Shown piece by piece: positions 1-8,484 of a stretch of 11,492 bases of DNA. The translations under genes were made by a program, and so were the position numbers. How positions within the stretch are numbered: the stretch's first letter is position 1; the number at the start of each line of letters is the position of its first letter. Origin of the DNA: Bondarzewia mesenterica (lineage: Eukaryota > Basidiomycota > Agaricomycetes > Russulales > Bondarzewiaceae); contig SGPL01000696.1 of NCBI GenBank assembly GCA_004802705.1, positions 1 through 11,492 on the forward strand. The letters run 5' to 3'. The notes under the pieces were generated by a model. That model worked only from the letters and a program-made list of their open reading frames with translations, had not been told where the DNA came from and made no database searches.

Positions 1-2
1 AA

Positions 3-362
3 AAGATCGTTAAGGCGCTGGGTGCTGAGAACTACAATATCCTCCAGGTGCATATTTTTCTCTTCAGCTCCGCAACTGCACACCCCTCGTCACTGTCGCA
101 TAACTTGCTCACCGCCCTATCTGCAGAACAACGGCCGCATCGCGCACCAGGTCCGTATAGCCCCTTTTCCTCGTTTAGCTGACCATCCCGGCCGTGCTGA
201 ACCGGCGTAATACAGGTGGTCGATCATGTCCATTTCCACGTCATTCCGAAGCCTTCCGATAGCGATGCCGAGGGGCTCGTCATTGGCTGGCCCACGCAGT
301 CACCATCCAAGGAGGAGCTCTCAAAATTACATGAGGAGCTTCTTGAGAAGCTGAAGAATTGA
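3..362 (+). CDS. HNT1: Hint-type histidine triad (HIT) hydrolase, 3' part
   Basis: This is the C-terminal part of a histidine triad protein of the Hint/HNT1 branch, nucleotide-binding phosphoramidases that hydrolyse AMP-lysine or AMP-amine bonds. Three exons join in phase: 3-47, 127-150 and 216-362. They are separated by a 79-nt intron (48-126, GT..CAG) and a 65-nt intron (151-215, GT..ACAG). Exon 1 gives the strand ending YNILQ, exon 2 gives NNGRIAHQ, and exon 3 gives VDHVHFHVIPKP. HVHFHVI is the catalytic His-x-His-x-His motif, and the following GLVIGWP is typical of eukaryotic Hint proteins. The frame ends at TGA 360-362 after a charged helix (KEELSKLHEELLEKLKN). The N-terminal half, including the start codon, lies outside the window. 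No frame damage is visible in what remains. The family assignment is firm; the symbol rests on resemblance to yeast HNT1, and an exact orthologue was not tested. Confidence 0.92.
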
Positions 363-1582
363 AGAGCAGGCGAATAGAGTCTAAAGGATAGTCAAAGTCA
401 ATCTAGAAGATGAATTGTAGGAATATGTGAGTACAATCAAGCCTCGTTCTATGCTTTTCAAATTCTGCTTGGCAAAGCTTCACTTTGATGACGGCGAAGT
501 GTCGAATGGTATGTTGCATTGCGACCTTCTCATCTAAGCTTCACGTTCGAAACAATGATTTATTTGTCTCTGTATCGACCGTGCCTGCAGTCTTCGAGTT
601 TCGCGGTATCTTCTGGAGACGGAGGCATACGGTCCCATTTAACTTTGAGCCCGGGCAGAACCACCGTTCCCTTCTCGACATCATGCAATCCGTCATCGCA
701 TTAACGAAATACTCTGTCGCCTCCGAACTTACTCCTTTTTTTGCAACGTCGGTGACTTCGGTCGTGAGTAAGTCCGCCGAGTTACGATCCCAACTATGAA
801 GCACTTTGAAACCGCGTCTGTCTGTTGCGGGACGGTCGCCCAACCCGTCATGTCCGCAAGTGGGCACTCTAAACGTATCTGACTGTTATTAAGTATTTGC
901 GTTGGGAGCTCCTCTTCTCTACTGACCTTTGCTCCTCTGGTCCTCCATGCTATTTTCAGAAGCGAAACAGGATGATAACGGCTACATGCTGAACCTACAT
1001 TCGGGCCGCGCTCGGGATTTTGATTAGTATCGGTACGCGGCTCGTCTTCGTATCAACAATCAACATCAATAGGCTGGAATTCATGTGCGTTCATTGTCAA
1101 TTTAAGTACACGGCAGCATTTGACCTTCCCGATGTGCCGCGAAAAGTTCTACACGTCTTGATGGACCCCCTCCCCCCTTTTTCCTGTCAACTTGGGTTTT
1201 CACCGCAGTCAATGGATATCCGTTCTTTACTATGATCCGCTCTCAACGGAAGCGCTCTTTCCGCGCGAGGACTTGGAGCGGGGGGAGAAGCGTCAGATTT
1301 CACGATCTTGAGGAGAGATGCACACACAGGTTTTTATGCCTGCCCATAGGCAGGTATTCAATCCCCTTTCGCAGCATTGGATGATCTAGGTAAGAGGCTA
1401 CCTGATACCTCTCCTCTCGCTTTTGCATTTCAGGAAAGTGATTCATTTGTGTAGGGCAACCATCTCACGCGCACTGCGTGCGGGCGGACGTGTTCTGATG
1501 CGTATACTGCTTTCGCGAGCTCGGACGACACGGAAAGATTTGGATATGACAGGTGTCGCACCGTCTCACGAAGGATGTGATG
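363..1582. other. Interval of about 1.2 kb without a supported gene
   Basis: This lies between the HIT stop codon and the first recognisable transporter exon. Both strands contain open stretches of about 70-110 codons (for example 485-799 on + and 541-867 on -), but none resembles a family I know, and they overlap one another. The first two thirds of the phosphate transporter (helices 1 to about 7 and the central loop) would be expected here if the downstream exons belonged to a normal gene; I looked for their conserved motifs on both strands and did not find them. A short perfect hairpin, CCTGCC-CATA-GGCAGG, lies near 1338-1353. Part of 1423-1582 may be degraded coding sequence or an intron of the transporter. 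Confidence 0.5.
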
Positions 1583-2405
1583 GCGACCCTCTGCCTCACC
1601 ATCGAGAAGCTGGGACGCAAGTGGATCCAGATTCAAGGCTTTTTGATGGCTGCGCTTTTCCGTGGATATTATATATTTCCGTTTCGCTGTGGATCGTGAC
1701 TCATAGTAGTGTATTGGCAGTTGGTATCATGGCTGGCAAGTTCAATACGATGAACACGGCGTCATTCGTCGTTTGCTTCGCGTTCCTCCAGGTGGGCAGA
1801 GCGGGATCACCGCGAGTTCTTTCGCTAATATCCTTTTCACTTCTAGTTCTTCTTTAACTTTGGCGCCAATGCGTGAGTACTTCCAAATAATAGTCTCCCC
1901 ACGTCGTGCTTGACTAATGCATCTGGTCTCAGAACAACCTACGTATGCCTTCCAGTCCCTCCTTTTTTCCGTTGTTCTAATACACTGCTTCCACGGTAAA
2001 CGTCAGTGCTATCCCGCTGAAGTCTTCCCGACGCGCTACCGTGCCACCGCACATGGTATCTCTGCCGCAAGCGGCAAAGCGGGCGCGATCATCTCTTCAC
2101 TCGCTTTTAACGCCTTGAGCAGGAAGATCGGGACCCCAACTGTTATGTGGAGTGAGTGATATGTGCCTTCCACTGTCCTTCCTCTAACTTGACATTCATT
2201 CGGCCTTGCTGGACAGTCTTCATGGGGGTCTGTTTCCTCGGCGCAGGTTCGTTACTTCTCTGTGTACTGCCCTATTGACGAACCTGATTCATGCTCCTCT
2301 GTGCTGTTTTTGTTTCTAGCAGTCACACTGACCCTTCCGGAAGTGAGAGGTCGCGATCCCGATGAAGTCCTCGCTCAGGAAGAGCTTGAGAAGCGGGCAT
2401 CATAA
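1583..2405 (+). pseudogene. Phosphate:H+ symporter (MFS, PHS family), C-terminal part only
   Basis: C-terminal part of a PHO84-like phosphate transporter, a plasma-membrane protein with 12 helices; roughly the last 4-5 helices are present. Exons join in frame at 1583-1661, 1721-1791, 1847-1872, 1933-1942, 2007-2151, 2217-2246 and 2320-2405, all with GT-AG introns of 54-73 nt. Diagnostic stretches are IEKLGRKWIQIQGFLMAALF, then [47 protein letters not shown] and the C-terminal tail PEVRGRDPDEVLAQEELEKR, ending at TAA 2403-2405. [16 protein letters not shown] is the conserved signature of the second half of this family. No stop or frameshift is seen within these exons. The N-terminal two thirds is missing upstream: the in-frame sequence before 1583 does not match the family and reaches a TGA near 1547. 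I therefore call it 5'-truncated; an undetected diverged 5' part is less likely. It may be the lost 3' end of the fragments at 8485-9573. Confidence 0.88.
1933..1942 (+). other. 10-nt micro-exon in the transporter fragment
   Basis: The short exon AACAACCTAC lies between introns 1873-1932 and 1943-2006. It supplies the ATTY residues joining FNFGAN to the YPAEVFPTR signature. Both introns carry GT donors (GTGAGT, GTATGC) and CAG acceptors. The exon is inferred from the conserved protein, since without it the two flanking exons do not give the expected sequence. Confidence 0.7.
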
Positions 2406-3689
2406 GAATTGGAAATCGAGGAGCAGTCGACAGCGAACTGGGCCCGGAATCGGCGTTCCTGCTGTTGCTCGCAAAAACGGGTGTGGAAAGGGAATGACAC
2501 GACGAGTAATGGTGTGTGGAACGACACTTGAGGTGAAGAAATGACATGTGTATGTAGCTCTTGCGATTTGATAGTAATGTGGAATGTAATTATGTTTACC
2601 AGTAACAATTCGGACTTTCATGCATGATGCACCATCGCTATCATTGGGTAAGGAATCACTGTCAGTTGCCTTTACATACTCAATTTGTCTTTTTTGCTTC
2701 TTTTTTTCGACCAGGTCGGCGATCGGTATAATGATATGTCAAGAAAAATCCAAACCTAATTAGATCTTGACAACAAGACACGGTACAGGGGCGCTGAATC
2801 GACGACGATCATAGTATGAAACCAATTAAGCGCGATTCAAGAAGGAATCGGTACGTCCCTGGATTTTCTGACGAGTAAGCTTGAGCGTGGCAGAAAGGTT
2901 CTGCGAGTGTAACTGCTCGTTTTCCTTGAAGCGGCTTGGTCCCATCAATCGATTATCACCCAGGATGAGTATTGAGAGGAGGGACGGGCATTGCTGCATT
3001 ACTAATACCAGCAGTATTAGACCGGTACCGCCTGACGGTGCTTCTGGCAGCTCTTGCCATGGCCCGGGCACCTTGTCACTGCCTCAATAGTACAGCTGTT
3101 CCTGTCTAACGTTGGCAATTGGGCTAGTTGATGTGAGTCGCAATATCCCATTTCTGGAGAACATGTCCAAAACATGTCTGTTATGCTCCAACTCGGAAGA
3201 CTCGGATCCTTGCCTGGCTAGCTCGTGACAATCAATGAAATCGTAACGCTCAATCTTCCCTTGCTCAGAAATTCACATTCACTTCTCAACGACTGATCTC
3301 ATAGATCAGAGGCTTACAGTAACGCTTACCACGCCGACTCTGCGACTCCTGCTCCGGTCTTCCTAGCACTGCCTACAACTGTCCGGCCCGCGCTAAGCTC
3401 AATAATTGTCAGCGAAAAGCATGATGGTATGTAGGACTCCTGAGGCTTGTTCCGGTGAGGACTTGATGCCGGTTGTGCACTCCTCCAAAATCTAACTCAA
3501 TAGAAGTTGGAACCTCCAGCTGGTCGACCAGTGTGCTTTGCCAGCTACCAGTACTAATGCTTCCAATCAGAGCAATCTTCGCCAAGGTGTTTCTGTTGCC
3601 ATGTTCTTTCAGACCGTTTGATGTCGCCTCACATATTATAGATATAGGTATCTGTTGGACTGACTGTCATCGAACACAGTCAAGTACAG
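2406..3689. other. Interval of about 1.3 kb without a supported gene
   Basis: No recognisable coding sequence on either strand. Short overlapping open frames (2826-3071 on -, 2881-3090 on +) show no family resemblance. Small perfect hairpins occur at 3002-3020 (CTAATAC/GTATTAG, 5-nt loop) and 3293-3309. The end of the interval would contain the promoter of the tentative gene at 3690. Confidence 0.5.
3293..3309. repeat. Perfect 7-bp inverted repeat with a 3-nt loop
   Basis: CTGATCT-CAT-AGATCAG. It lies in non-coding DNA about 380 bp before the tentative gene at 3690. No function can be assigned. Confidence 0.6.
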
Positions 3690-4196
3690 ATGGGCCCTAC
3701 GATTGCTGGTCGCATTCGCAAATTACCATGCATCTCACCGACCGCGGAGATTTTCTCTGAGGTCGACGATCCTGCTACGACAATGCGGTTGACGGTTGAA
3801 ACAGCATGTGCGATAGTCGTATTTCTTGGTATGTGCCCTTGTTAACGTTGTGCTCATACTAATAGCCCGGTTTCTCTCTGAACAGGTCCATCTTCGTTCA
3901 TCTTCAATGCCCTGATTCTCAATCCATATCGTCCTTGGCGTACTGCAGGGACGACTGCTCATAATGTGAGGTCACCATCAAACGAAGGTCAGGAGGCTTC
4001 GCAAATAAATGGTATGTGAACATCCTTGTCGGACTTGCCAATTGCATGATGTTCACCTTCTTTGAATTCTCGTACACCAGCTCTCCCTTGTATCGTAACC
4101 TACCCGCCGCCAACTCATGTACGAATTGAATCTCCAACACGTGCAGTACAGGAAGACCAACATGCATTCGTACAGCAGGCCCCCCTTGCAATATAA
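3690..4196 (+). CDS. Tentative three-exon gene, unknown product (about 126 aa)
   Basis: I do not recognise this protein. Three exons join in frame: 3690-3828, 3886-4011 and 4081-4196 (TAA 4194-4196). The two introns are 57 and 69 nt, both with GTATGTG donors. The first has a TACTAAT branch-point sequence about 18 nt before its AACAG acceptor; the second ends ACACCAG. Both introns fall in phase 1 and the joined frame has no stop. The start is the first ATG after an in-frame TAG. The product begins MGPTIAGRIRKL, has a hydrophobic stretch over the first splice (residues about 36-57: ETACAIVVFLG then PSSFIFNALIL), and ends in a polar tail with YPPPTHVRIESP. The hydrophobic stretch could be one membrane helix. 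Support rests only on the matching splice signals and open frame. A 178-codon open frame on the opposite strand (3919-4455) overlaps it and also has no recognisable product. Confidence 0.35.
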
Positions 4197-4602
4197 CCCT
4201 CCCGTGGCCAGTTGATGTACAACCAGAATTCCCTTGTGCGATACTATTTGATTGAATTGGTCGCCGTCTGCGAAACTTTCCCTTGATCTCAGTCTTCGCC
4301 TGCAGACACCTGCAGATCTGAAAACATAGAATCGCGCAGACCTGATAACCTTTCTTCCTGTGTATGTTCCCTACGGCTTGAGATTCAGCCAAAGCGCCAA
4401 GGCGCTGCGTATGTCTGAAATAAATCAAAGCAACATTCGACGATTCTCGATGCATATTTATTCAGGGTCAGGCAAACGACTTTGAGATCCAAAAACCACT
4501 CTTATATCATTGGGTAATTTCAGCCACATGACAATGGGAATGCAATAGACTTGCGGTGACGAGGGAATGAGAATATGAAATTGATCACTTAAACGGCTGC
4601 CG

Positions 4603-4611
4603 TATATAAAA
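4603..4611 (+). promoter_or_regulatory. TATA-box-like element TATATAAAA
   Basis: A good TATA match, 67 bp before an ATG at 4678 in the context GGAAACAATGG. The frame from that ATG is only 13 codons before a stop, and no downstream exon could be found, so the element may be fortuitous. Confidence 0.25.
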
Positions 4612-4755
4612 ACTGGGAGTGAGAAAACGGAGACGTAGACTGAACCTTGGACAACAACAGAGACGACGCAGGAAACAATGGCTGATGGTCTAACCAAATA
4701 TCAACGAGGTCAATAAGCACGAAATATCACTACACTGCCAAGTTAACTCACCTTG

Positions 4756-4780
4756 ACTAGTAGGTCTACCAAATACTAGT
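4756..4780. repeat. Inverted repeat just 3' of the NLR gene
   Basis: ACTAGTA at 4756-4762 and TACTAGT at 4774-4780 are perfect complements. The spacer contains GGTCTACC, which can extend the stem with a small bulge. It lies 33 bp beyond the NLR stop codon and so within its probable 3' UTR. A role in 3' end formation is possible but not shown. Confidence 0.45.
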
Positions 4781-4812
4781 TTGGAAAGAGAAGTTGTCGA
4801 ATAGAGGGATAT

Positions 4813-7465
4813 TTATGCTTGGCGGGGGTGATTTCTTGCCTCTTCATCAAGATGCTCCGCATCCTGCAACCGACCTAAGGCCCTGTACGTCATTGCCAGG
4901 TTGTTCATGGCTGTGAGCGTGTCTGGATGCTCCTCGCCGAGCACTCGCTGTCTCGTCTCCATTACCGCCACCTCCAACGACTCCGCCTCCTTCCATCGAC
5001 CCTGGTTCGAAAATGTCGACGCCAGGTTGCCCATGGCTCTGAGCGTGTCCGGNTGCTCCTCNCCGAGCACTCGCNGNCTCGTCTCCATTACCACCACCTC
5101 CANCGACTCCGCCTCCTTCCANCGACCCTGGTNCNAAAATGTNNNNGCCAGGTTGNCCANGGCTGNGAGTGTGTCNGGATGCTCNNCNCCGAGCANTCGC
5201 NGNCTCGTCTCCATTACNACCANCTNCAGCGACTCNGCCTCCTTCCATCGACCCTGGTNCGAAAATGTNGACGCCAGGTTGACCATGGCTGTGAGTGTGT
5301 CAGGATGCTCCTCCCCGAGCACTCGCCGTCTCGTCTCCATCACCACCAGCTCCAACGCTCTCGCCGCCTCCCATCGGCCGCCTTCATCGTACGCCAACCC
5401 AAATCTGGATGCAATATCCGATCTAGGATTCGGATTCTCTTTCAGTGCTTCCGTTATGTGAGGTATAAGTGTCCGCCTGAACAAATAATCCTCCGATGCA
5501 AATTCCCAATGAACTGACATGCCGAGGATGCATTGTGCACACCACACCGTCGATGCGACGTTCGTGATGGTAGTCCGACTCCAAGAATGCACTAGTGGAT
5601 GAATCGACAGCATCTGTGACTCTGGCGCAAGATCCATCAATGAGTACGAACGGATCTCCGCGATGACCCTCTTGAACTGTACGGTATCCCAGACTCCTTC
5701 GGAATCCCGGAAGTTTCCAAGGAAGGCCTGGCACACGCTCAGATCAGGCTCGATGTCAGGAATGACGGGTTCGTACAGATCTATATTGTCAGTGGCATTT
5801 TCGAATATCGCTTCCGAGATTCCTTCGTGATGCAGGAACGAGCATATCTGTAGAAATTCTTGCGCCAACGGTCCGAGCTGCTGGAAACTCATCGCCCACG
5901 TCGTGTAAACGGTCCACTTGTAGTCATCGGGCTTTTGGACCTCATCGCGATATTCCTCCAGAAGTTCCGCCCGGCGCTGTCGATACAATTCCAGGTAGAC
6001 CGTAAAAGTGCAATCGGTTCTCTTCATGTATGCGCCGGCCTGAACCACAGCCAATGCAAGATATCCGAACTCCTTGACAGTACTCAATAACGGGGCAATC
6101 TATGACAAATCGGATCTCCTACCTTCACGATTTCTCTAGCCACGGTTTCAATCTCATTGTTACGGTCCGTCTCTGTCATCTTGAGCAAAAGGTCCATTGC
6201 ATCCTCCTCTGCCATTTCAGAGATGGGACTTGACTGAGTAGCATGGTTCCGCATGTTGCGATTTCGACTTGTGATGATAATATTGCCATGAGAGCAAGGA
6301 GGAAAATGGCTGCGCAGGTTGAGAGATGGGTCGTCTGCGTTATTGAACAGGAGCAGCCAGTTCTCGCGTCGCCCGGCAAGCCAGGATGTCGCGTCCTGAN
6401 CAGAATCNCCGATGCCTTCCGCTAGCGCTATGTTCTTCAGGTCNGCNTCGNTCGTATCGGCNGTGCTCGCATCAACGAAGAAGACGTCCGAGAAGCTGTN
6501 CAGANGAGTTTNTCNTCACGTCCGAGTCATAGAGATGCTGCTTACNGACTTGGCTGNGCATCNATNTGACACTCCTGCACGAACTTGTATGCCAGCTGGC
6601 TCTTNCCCGCTCCCCCGAGCCCGTACAGNACNTANACACGCTGCCTGTTNGATTCCGCTGCAAACAANTTGTGCATTCGTGAAAGGATATCTGCTCTTCC
6701 GGTNAAAANGTCAGATGGCGGAGGGCATCTCTTGTGACCTGGTTTCCGNGCNGTCGAAGGTTGGTTCAGNGANAGCTTGNCNATGGCNTAGCGAATTTCT
6801 GTNAAAGATANNGACTATCGTCGAGAATCAGACATCCNNAANNAATGATCGCGATAAGATGAACCCNCGTACNNCGAANAACNGNATNGCATGCTCTAAC
6901 NTGATGCTGTGNTCGGCCTAAATCCCCCGCAATCTNTGACTTCTTGCGNAACGCACGCTGGGNCCACGATAGNTGCGTCGCTCGTTCCATTACCANNCGN
7001 GTCGANTCCNANACCCTGTANNANTCTGCNGNTNAANGACATGGACCNTATTCGNTAGANNNGCACACNGACNTATTGAATTCCTCGATATCGGCAACGA
7101 GTGTCGGAGGAGCGTCCGTCCATTTGCCTTCCATGCGGTCTCGCAATCCGATCCAAAAGCTGGCCGCACGAAGAGCAAGCTGACGACAAGCGTCTCTATT
7201 GGATTTGACCTCCTGATCGTGAGCGGAAGAGAGGTTTTACGACAGCATCTCCAGTCAAACCAGACGATCTACGTACCTTGAGCGATTGCAACATCCTGAT
7301 TATGATGGATCCTGCGATAGAGGCAGGAGCGCAACCGGCCGCGTCTCCAACGCCTTTGGTGACGTTTGCGATGAGAGAAGACACATCGATTGCAGCATCC
7401 ACAAGTCGAGTCGAAGACGTGGCTGCAGCAACTGGGGTGTTGTTGGAAAATGTGGTGAATGACAT
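4813..7465 (-). CDS. Fungal NOD-like receptor: N-terminal helical domain, NB-ARC, TPR repeats
   Basis: A STAND/NLR-type ATPase of about 810 aa, presumed to work in self/non-self recognition or programmed cell death. Exons: 7465-7277, 7212 to about 6850, about 6799-6546, 6495-6123 and 6072-4813 (TAA). Introns at 7276-7213 (64 nt), 6545-6496 (50 nt) and 6122-6073 (50 nt) are in phase; the exon 2/3 junction is unresolved because of Ns. The ATG at 7465 begins MSFTTFSNNTP. Residues 1 to about 185 are a helical domain with a basic RKK segment. The P-loop GLGGAGKSQLA is at 6622-6590, followed by VFFVDAS, a Walker B region LLLFNNADD (usual Asp replaced by Asn), the sensor-like NIIITSRN, LGYLALAVVQAGAY in the GLPL position, and an MHD-like IHPLVHSW. 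The C terminus is about four 42-aa TPRs of the kinesin-light-chain type (METRRRVLGEEHPDTLTAM). All frames are open apart from Ns. The family assignment is firm; the ligand and effector action are unknown. Confidence 0.9.
4853..5356 (-). repeat. Tandem 126-bp repeat array encoding the TPRs
   Basis: About four units of 126 bp (42 codons) in direct order, all in the NLR reading frame. The same word, GACTCCGCCTCCTTCC with minor variation, recurs at 4979, 5105 and 5231, exactly 126 bp apart. The inner units are almost identical at the DNA level, and the Ns between 5053 and 5270 fall in them, while the outer units (4853-4978 and from about 5280) are clean. The true number of units may be larger than shown. 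Confidence 0.88.
6590..6622 (-). other. P-loop (Walker A) of the NB-ARC domain
   Basis: Encodes GLGGAGKSQLA (GxxGxGKS type); the invariant Lys codon is at 6604-6602. This is the nucleotide-binding site of the receptor and appears intact except for one N in a Gly codon (GGN). Confidence 0.9.
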
Positions 7466-7888
7466 ATCGTACTCGAGGGCGGAGAGAAAGGATGAGGGAA
7501 AATGAGGGCTCGCCGTGTTGCAACGAGGTCAAATAGCAATACATGAGCACCCGTATGCTGTGTTGTACTAGTATCTCACGCAGAAACCTTCCAAAGGTGA
7601 ATACAATGGCTGACACATATTGGAGAAAGACCACATACATAGCTATTCCTCTCACAGCCCCGGTGCTCGACAGTCTCGTTGGTGCATACTGTCTGCTGGG
7701 AAAATTCGCATGGACAAACTACTATCTAATATAAAGGTTTTGGGAAGTTTTATTTAGGACTGTATTACGATTCTGAGGAATTAAGCTGATTATTAGACGA
7801 GCCTTGAACGTTGAAATAAAATTTCAAGTAGTAGACAGTTCCCGGCGCACCTGGAGCACACAACTACCATCGCTCAAAGGTCACCATT
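7466..7888. other. NLR 5' flank, no supported gene
   Basis: This is the 5' flank of the NLR gene, which is transcribed leftwards from 7465. A + strand frame at 7543-7734 (its first ATG, at 7606, gives 42 codons) has no recognisable product. It is AT-rich around 7730-7830. No clear TATA element was found at a normal distance from the NLR start. Confidence 0.45.
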
Positions 7889-8188
7889 TCACTTGTGTTC
7901 TGTCCGTGCCAATGCGAGTAAGTGCTTGTGCATCTTGCGATGGGATGTGTCGGCGAAGGCGAGGGACAAGTTAAAAACGCGTGTAATACATTCGAATTCC
8001 ATCTCCGCGATTTTGAGGGGAACGACGCACATGGGGCAAATCGTGAAGTACATGGACGTAGCTTGTGTGCGCTCGCACTGGAAATTGGTGGCTCTGGCCT
8101 TTGGCGGGGTCCAAGTGGTCCTTGTACCATATTTTCTGAGCCAATGATGACTGGTATGACGAGAAAAGATCCCGAGCTCACTGCTCAG
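7889..8188 (-). CDS. Unrecognised open frame with a CPMC motif, probably a terminal exon fragment
   Basis: An open frame of 99 codons ending at TGA 7891-7889. It lacks an early ATG (first Met at codon 46), so it would have to be an exon or a gene remnant. It reads as protein-like sequence: KYGTRTTWTPPKA, then FQCERTQATSMYFTICPMC, then an amphipathic helical tail (KIAEMEFECITRVF ... HRKMHKHLLALARTEHK). Four cysteines (codons 38, 51, 54, 67), spaced 13, 3 and 13 residues, could form a small metal site. A possible splice acceptor (GGCTCAG) lies just before the KYG segment. The two other frames in the same DNA (7864-8181 on -, 7922-8431 on +) are longer but look less like protein. I know no family that matches; it is offered as a lead only. 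Confidence 0.3.
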   Translation of the reverse strand: MSSELGIFSRHTSHHWLRKYGTRTTWTPPKARATNFQCERTQATSMYFTICPMCVVPLKIAEMEFECITRVFNLSLAFADTSHRKMHKHLLALARTEHK

Positions 8189-8210
8189 CGCTCAGCGCTC
8201 AGTGCTCAGT
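8183..8210 (+). repeat. Four tandem 7-bp units, GCTCAGC/T
   Basis: Units GCTCAGC, GCTCAGC, GCTCAGT and GCTCAGT follow one another without a gap. This small minisatellite overlaps the upstream end of the 7889-8188 open frame and may mark slippage or a junction. Confidence 0.8.
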
Positions 8211-8484
8211 ATCGCGGAATTCATCGCGTCGGACGGGATCCAGACAGGTCGGACATGTTCGGTAGTTTTATGGAACCCTGTTTTTGGGTTCGATCTTATA
8301 AAAAAAGATTAATCGAAGTCGAGTGGCTCCATCGGCTTCCATCGGCAGTCCATCGGCTGGCCGCTTTTGCTTCCTACTTCGTGGAGCATTTCGGTCGTGT
8401 TCCTCGCAGGTTCCACAATCGTGCGTCTTAAATTTTGTCTTGTACTCCAACGTATAAGTATTTCAGCCTCAACATAGCGAATAA
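8211..8484. other. Interval before the transporter N-terminal fragment
   Basis: No supported gene. It contains a triple short repeat (8328-8357) and a TATAAAAAAA stretch near 8297. It would be the 5' flank of the transporter fragment that begins near 8485. Confidence 0.4.
8328..8357 (+). repeat. Three copies of TCCATCGGC
   Basis: Copies at 8328-8336, 8338-8346 and 8349-8357, spaced 10 and 11 bp. The DNA is otherwise non-coding as far as I can tell. Origin unknown; probably local duplication. Confidence 0.75.

Larger units (their letters stand above)
4197..4812. other. Interval of about 0.6 kb without a supported gene
   Basis: This lies between the tentative + strand gene and the 3' end of the NLR gene on the - strand. 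The only long frames are on the - strand: the rest of 3919-4455, and 4458-4697 with a hydrophobic start. Neither resembles a known family. A 14-bp perfect hairpin, AGCGCC-AA-GGCGCT, lies at 4393-4406. Confidence 0.45.

Noticed and set aside
541..867. 108-codon - strand frame with an overlapping 104-codon + strand frame (485-799)
   Set aside because: Neither shows a known motif, a start context or splice signals, and each overlaps the other; most likely chance open frames.
3919..4455. 178-codon - strand open frame, with another just upstream (4458-4697)
   Set aside because: No recognisable domain, no clear composition bias, and it lies opposite a better-supported spliced model. Kept only as the alternative to the 3690-4196 gene.
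4847..5517. Long open frames antisense or in shifted frame to the TPR array (4847-5248 on -, 4901-5461 and 4927-5517 on +)
   Set aside because: Shadows of the repeated 126-bp units; a repeat length divisible by three keeps all frames open.
4675..7615. Shared words CAACGAGGTCAA (4699 and 7521) and ACAATGGCTGA (about 4676 and 7604) on both flanks of the NLR gene
   Set aside because: They looked like terminal repeats of a mobile unit, but they are in a different order on each side, and 11-12-bp matches are expected by chance in a window this size.
7543..7734. 63-codon + strand frame upstream of the NLR
   Set aside because: No motif, no splice signals, and it lies in the presumed NLR promoter region.
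7922..8431. 169-codon + strand frame
   Set aside because: Begins at GTG, runs through two tandem repeats and has no recognisable product; the opposite-strand frame at 7889-8188 looks more protein-like.
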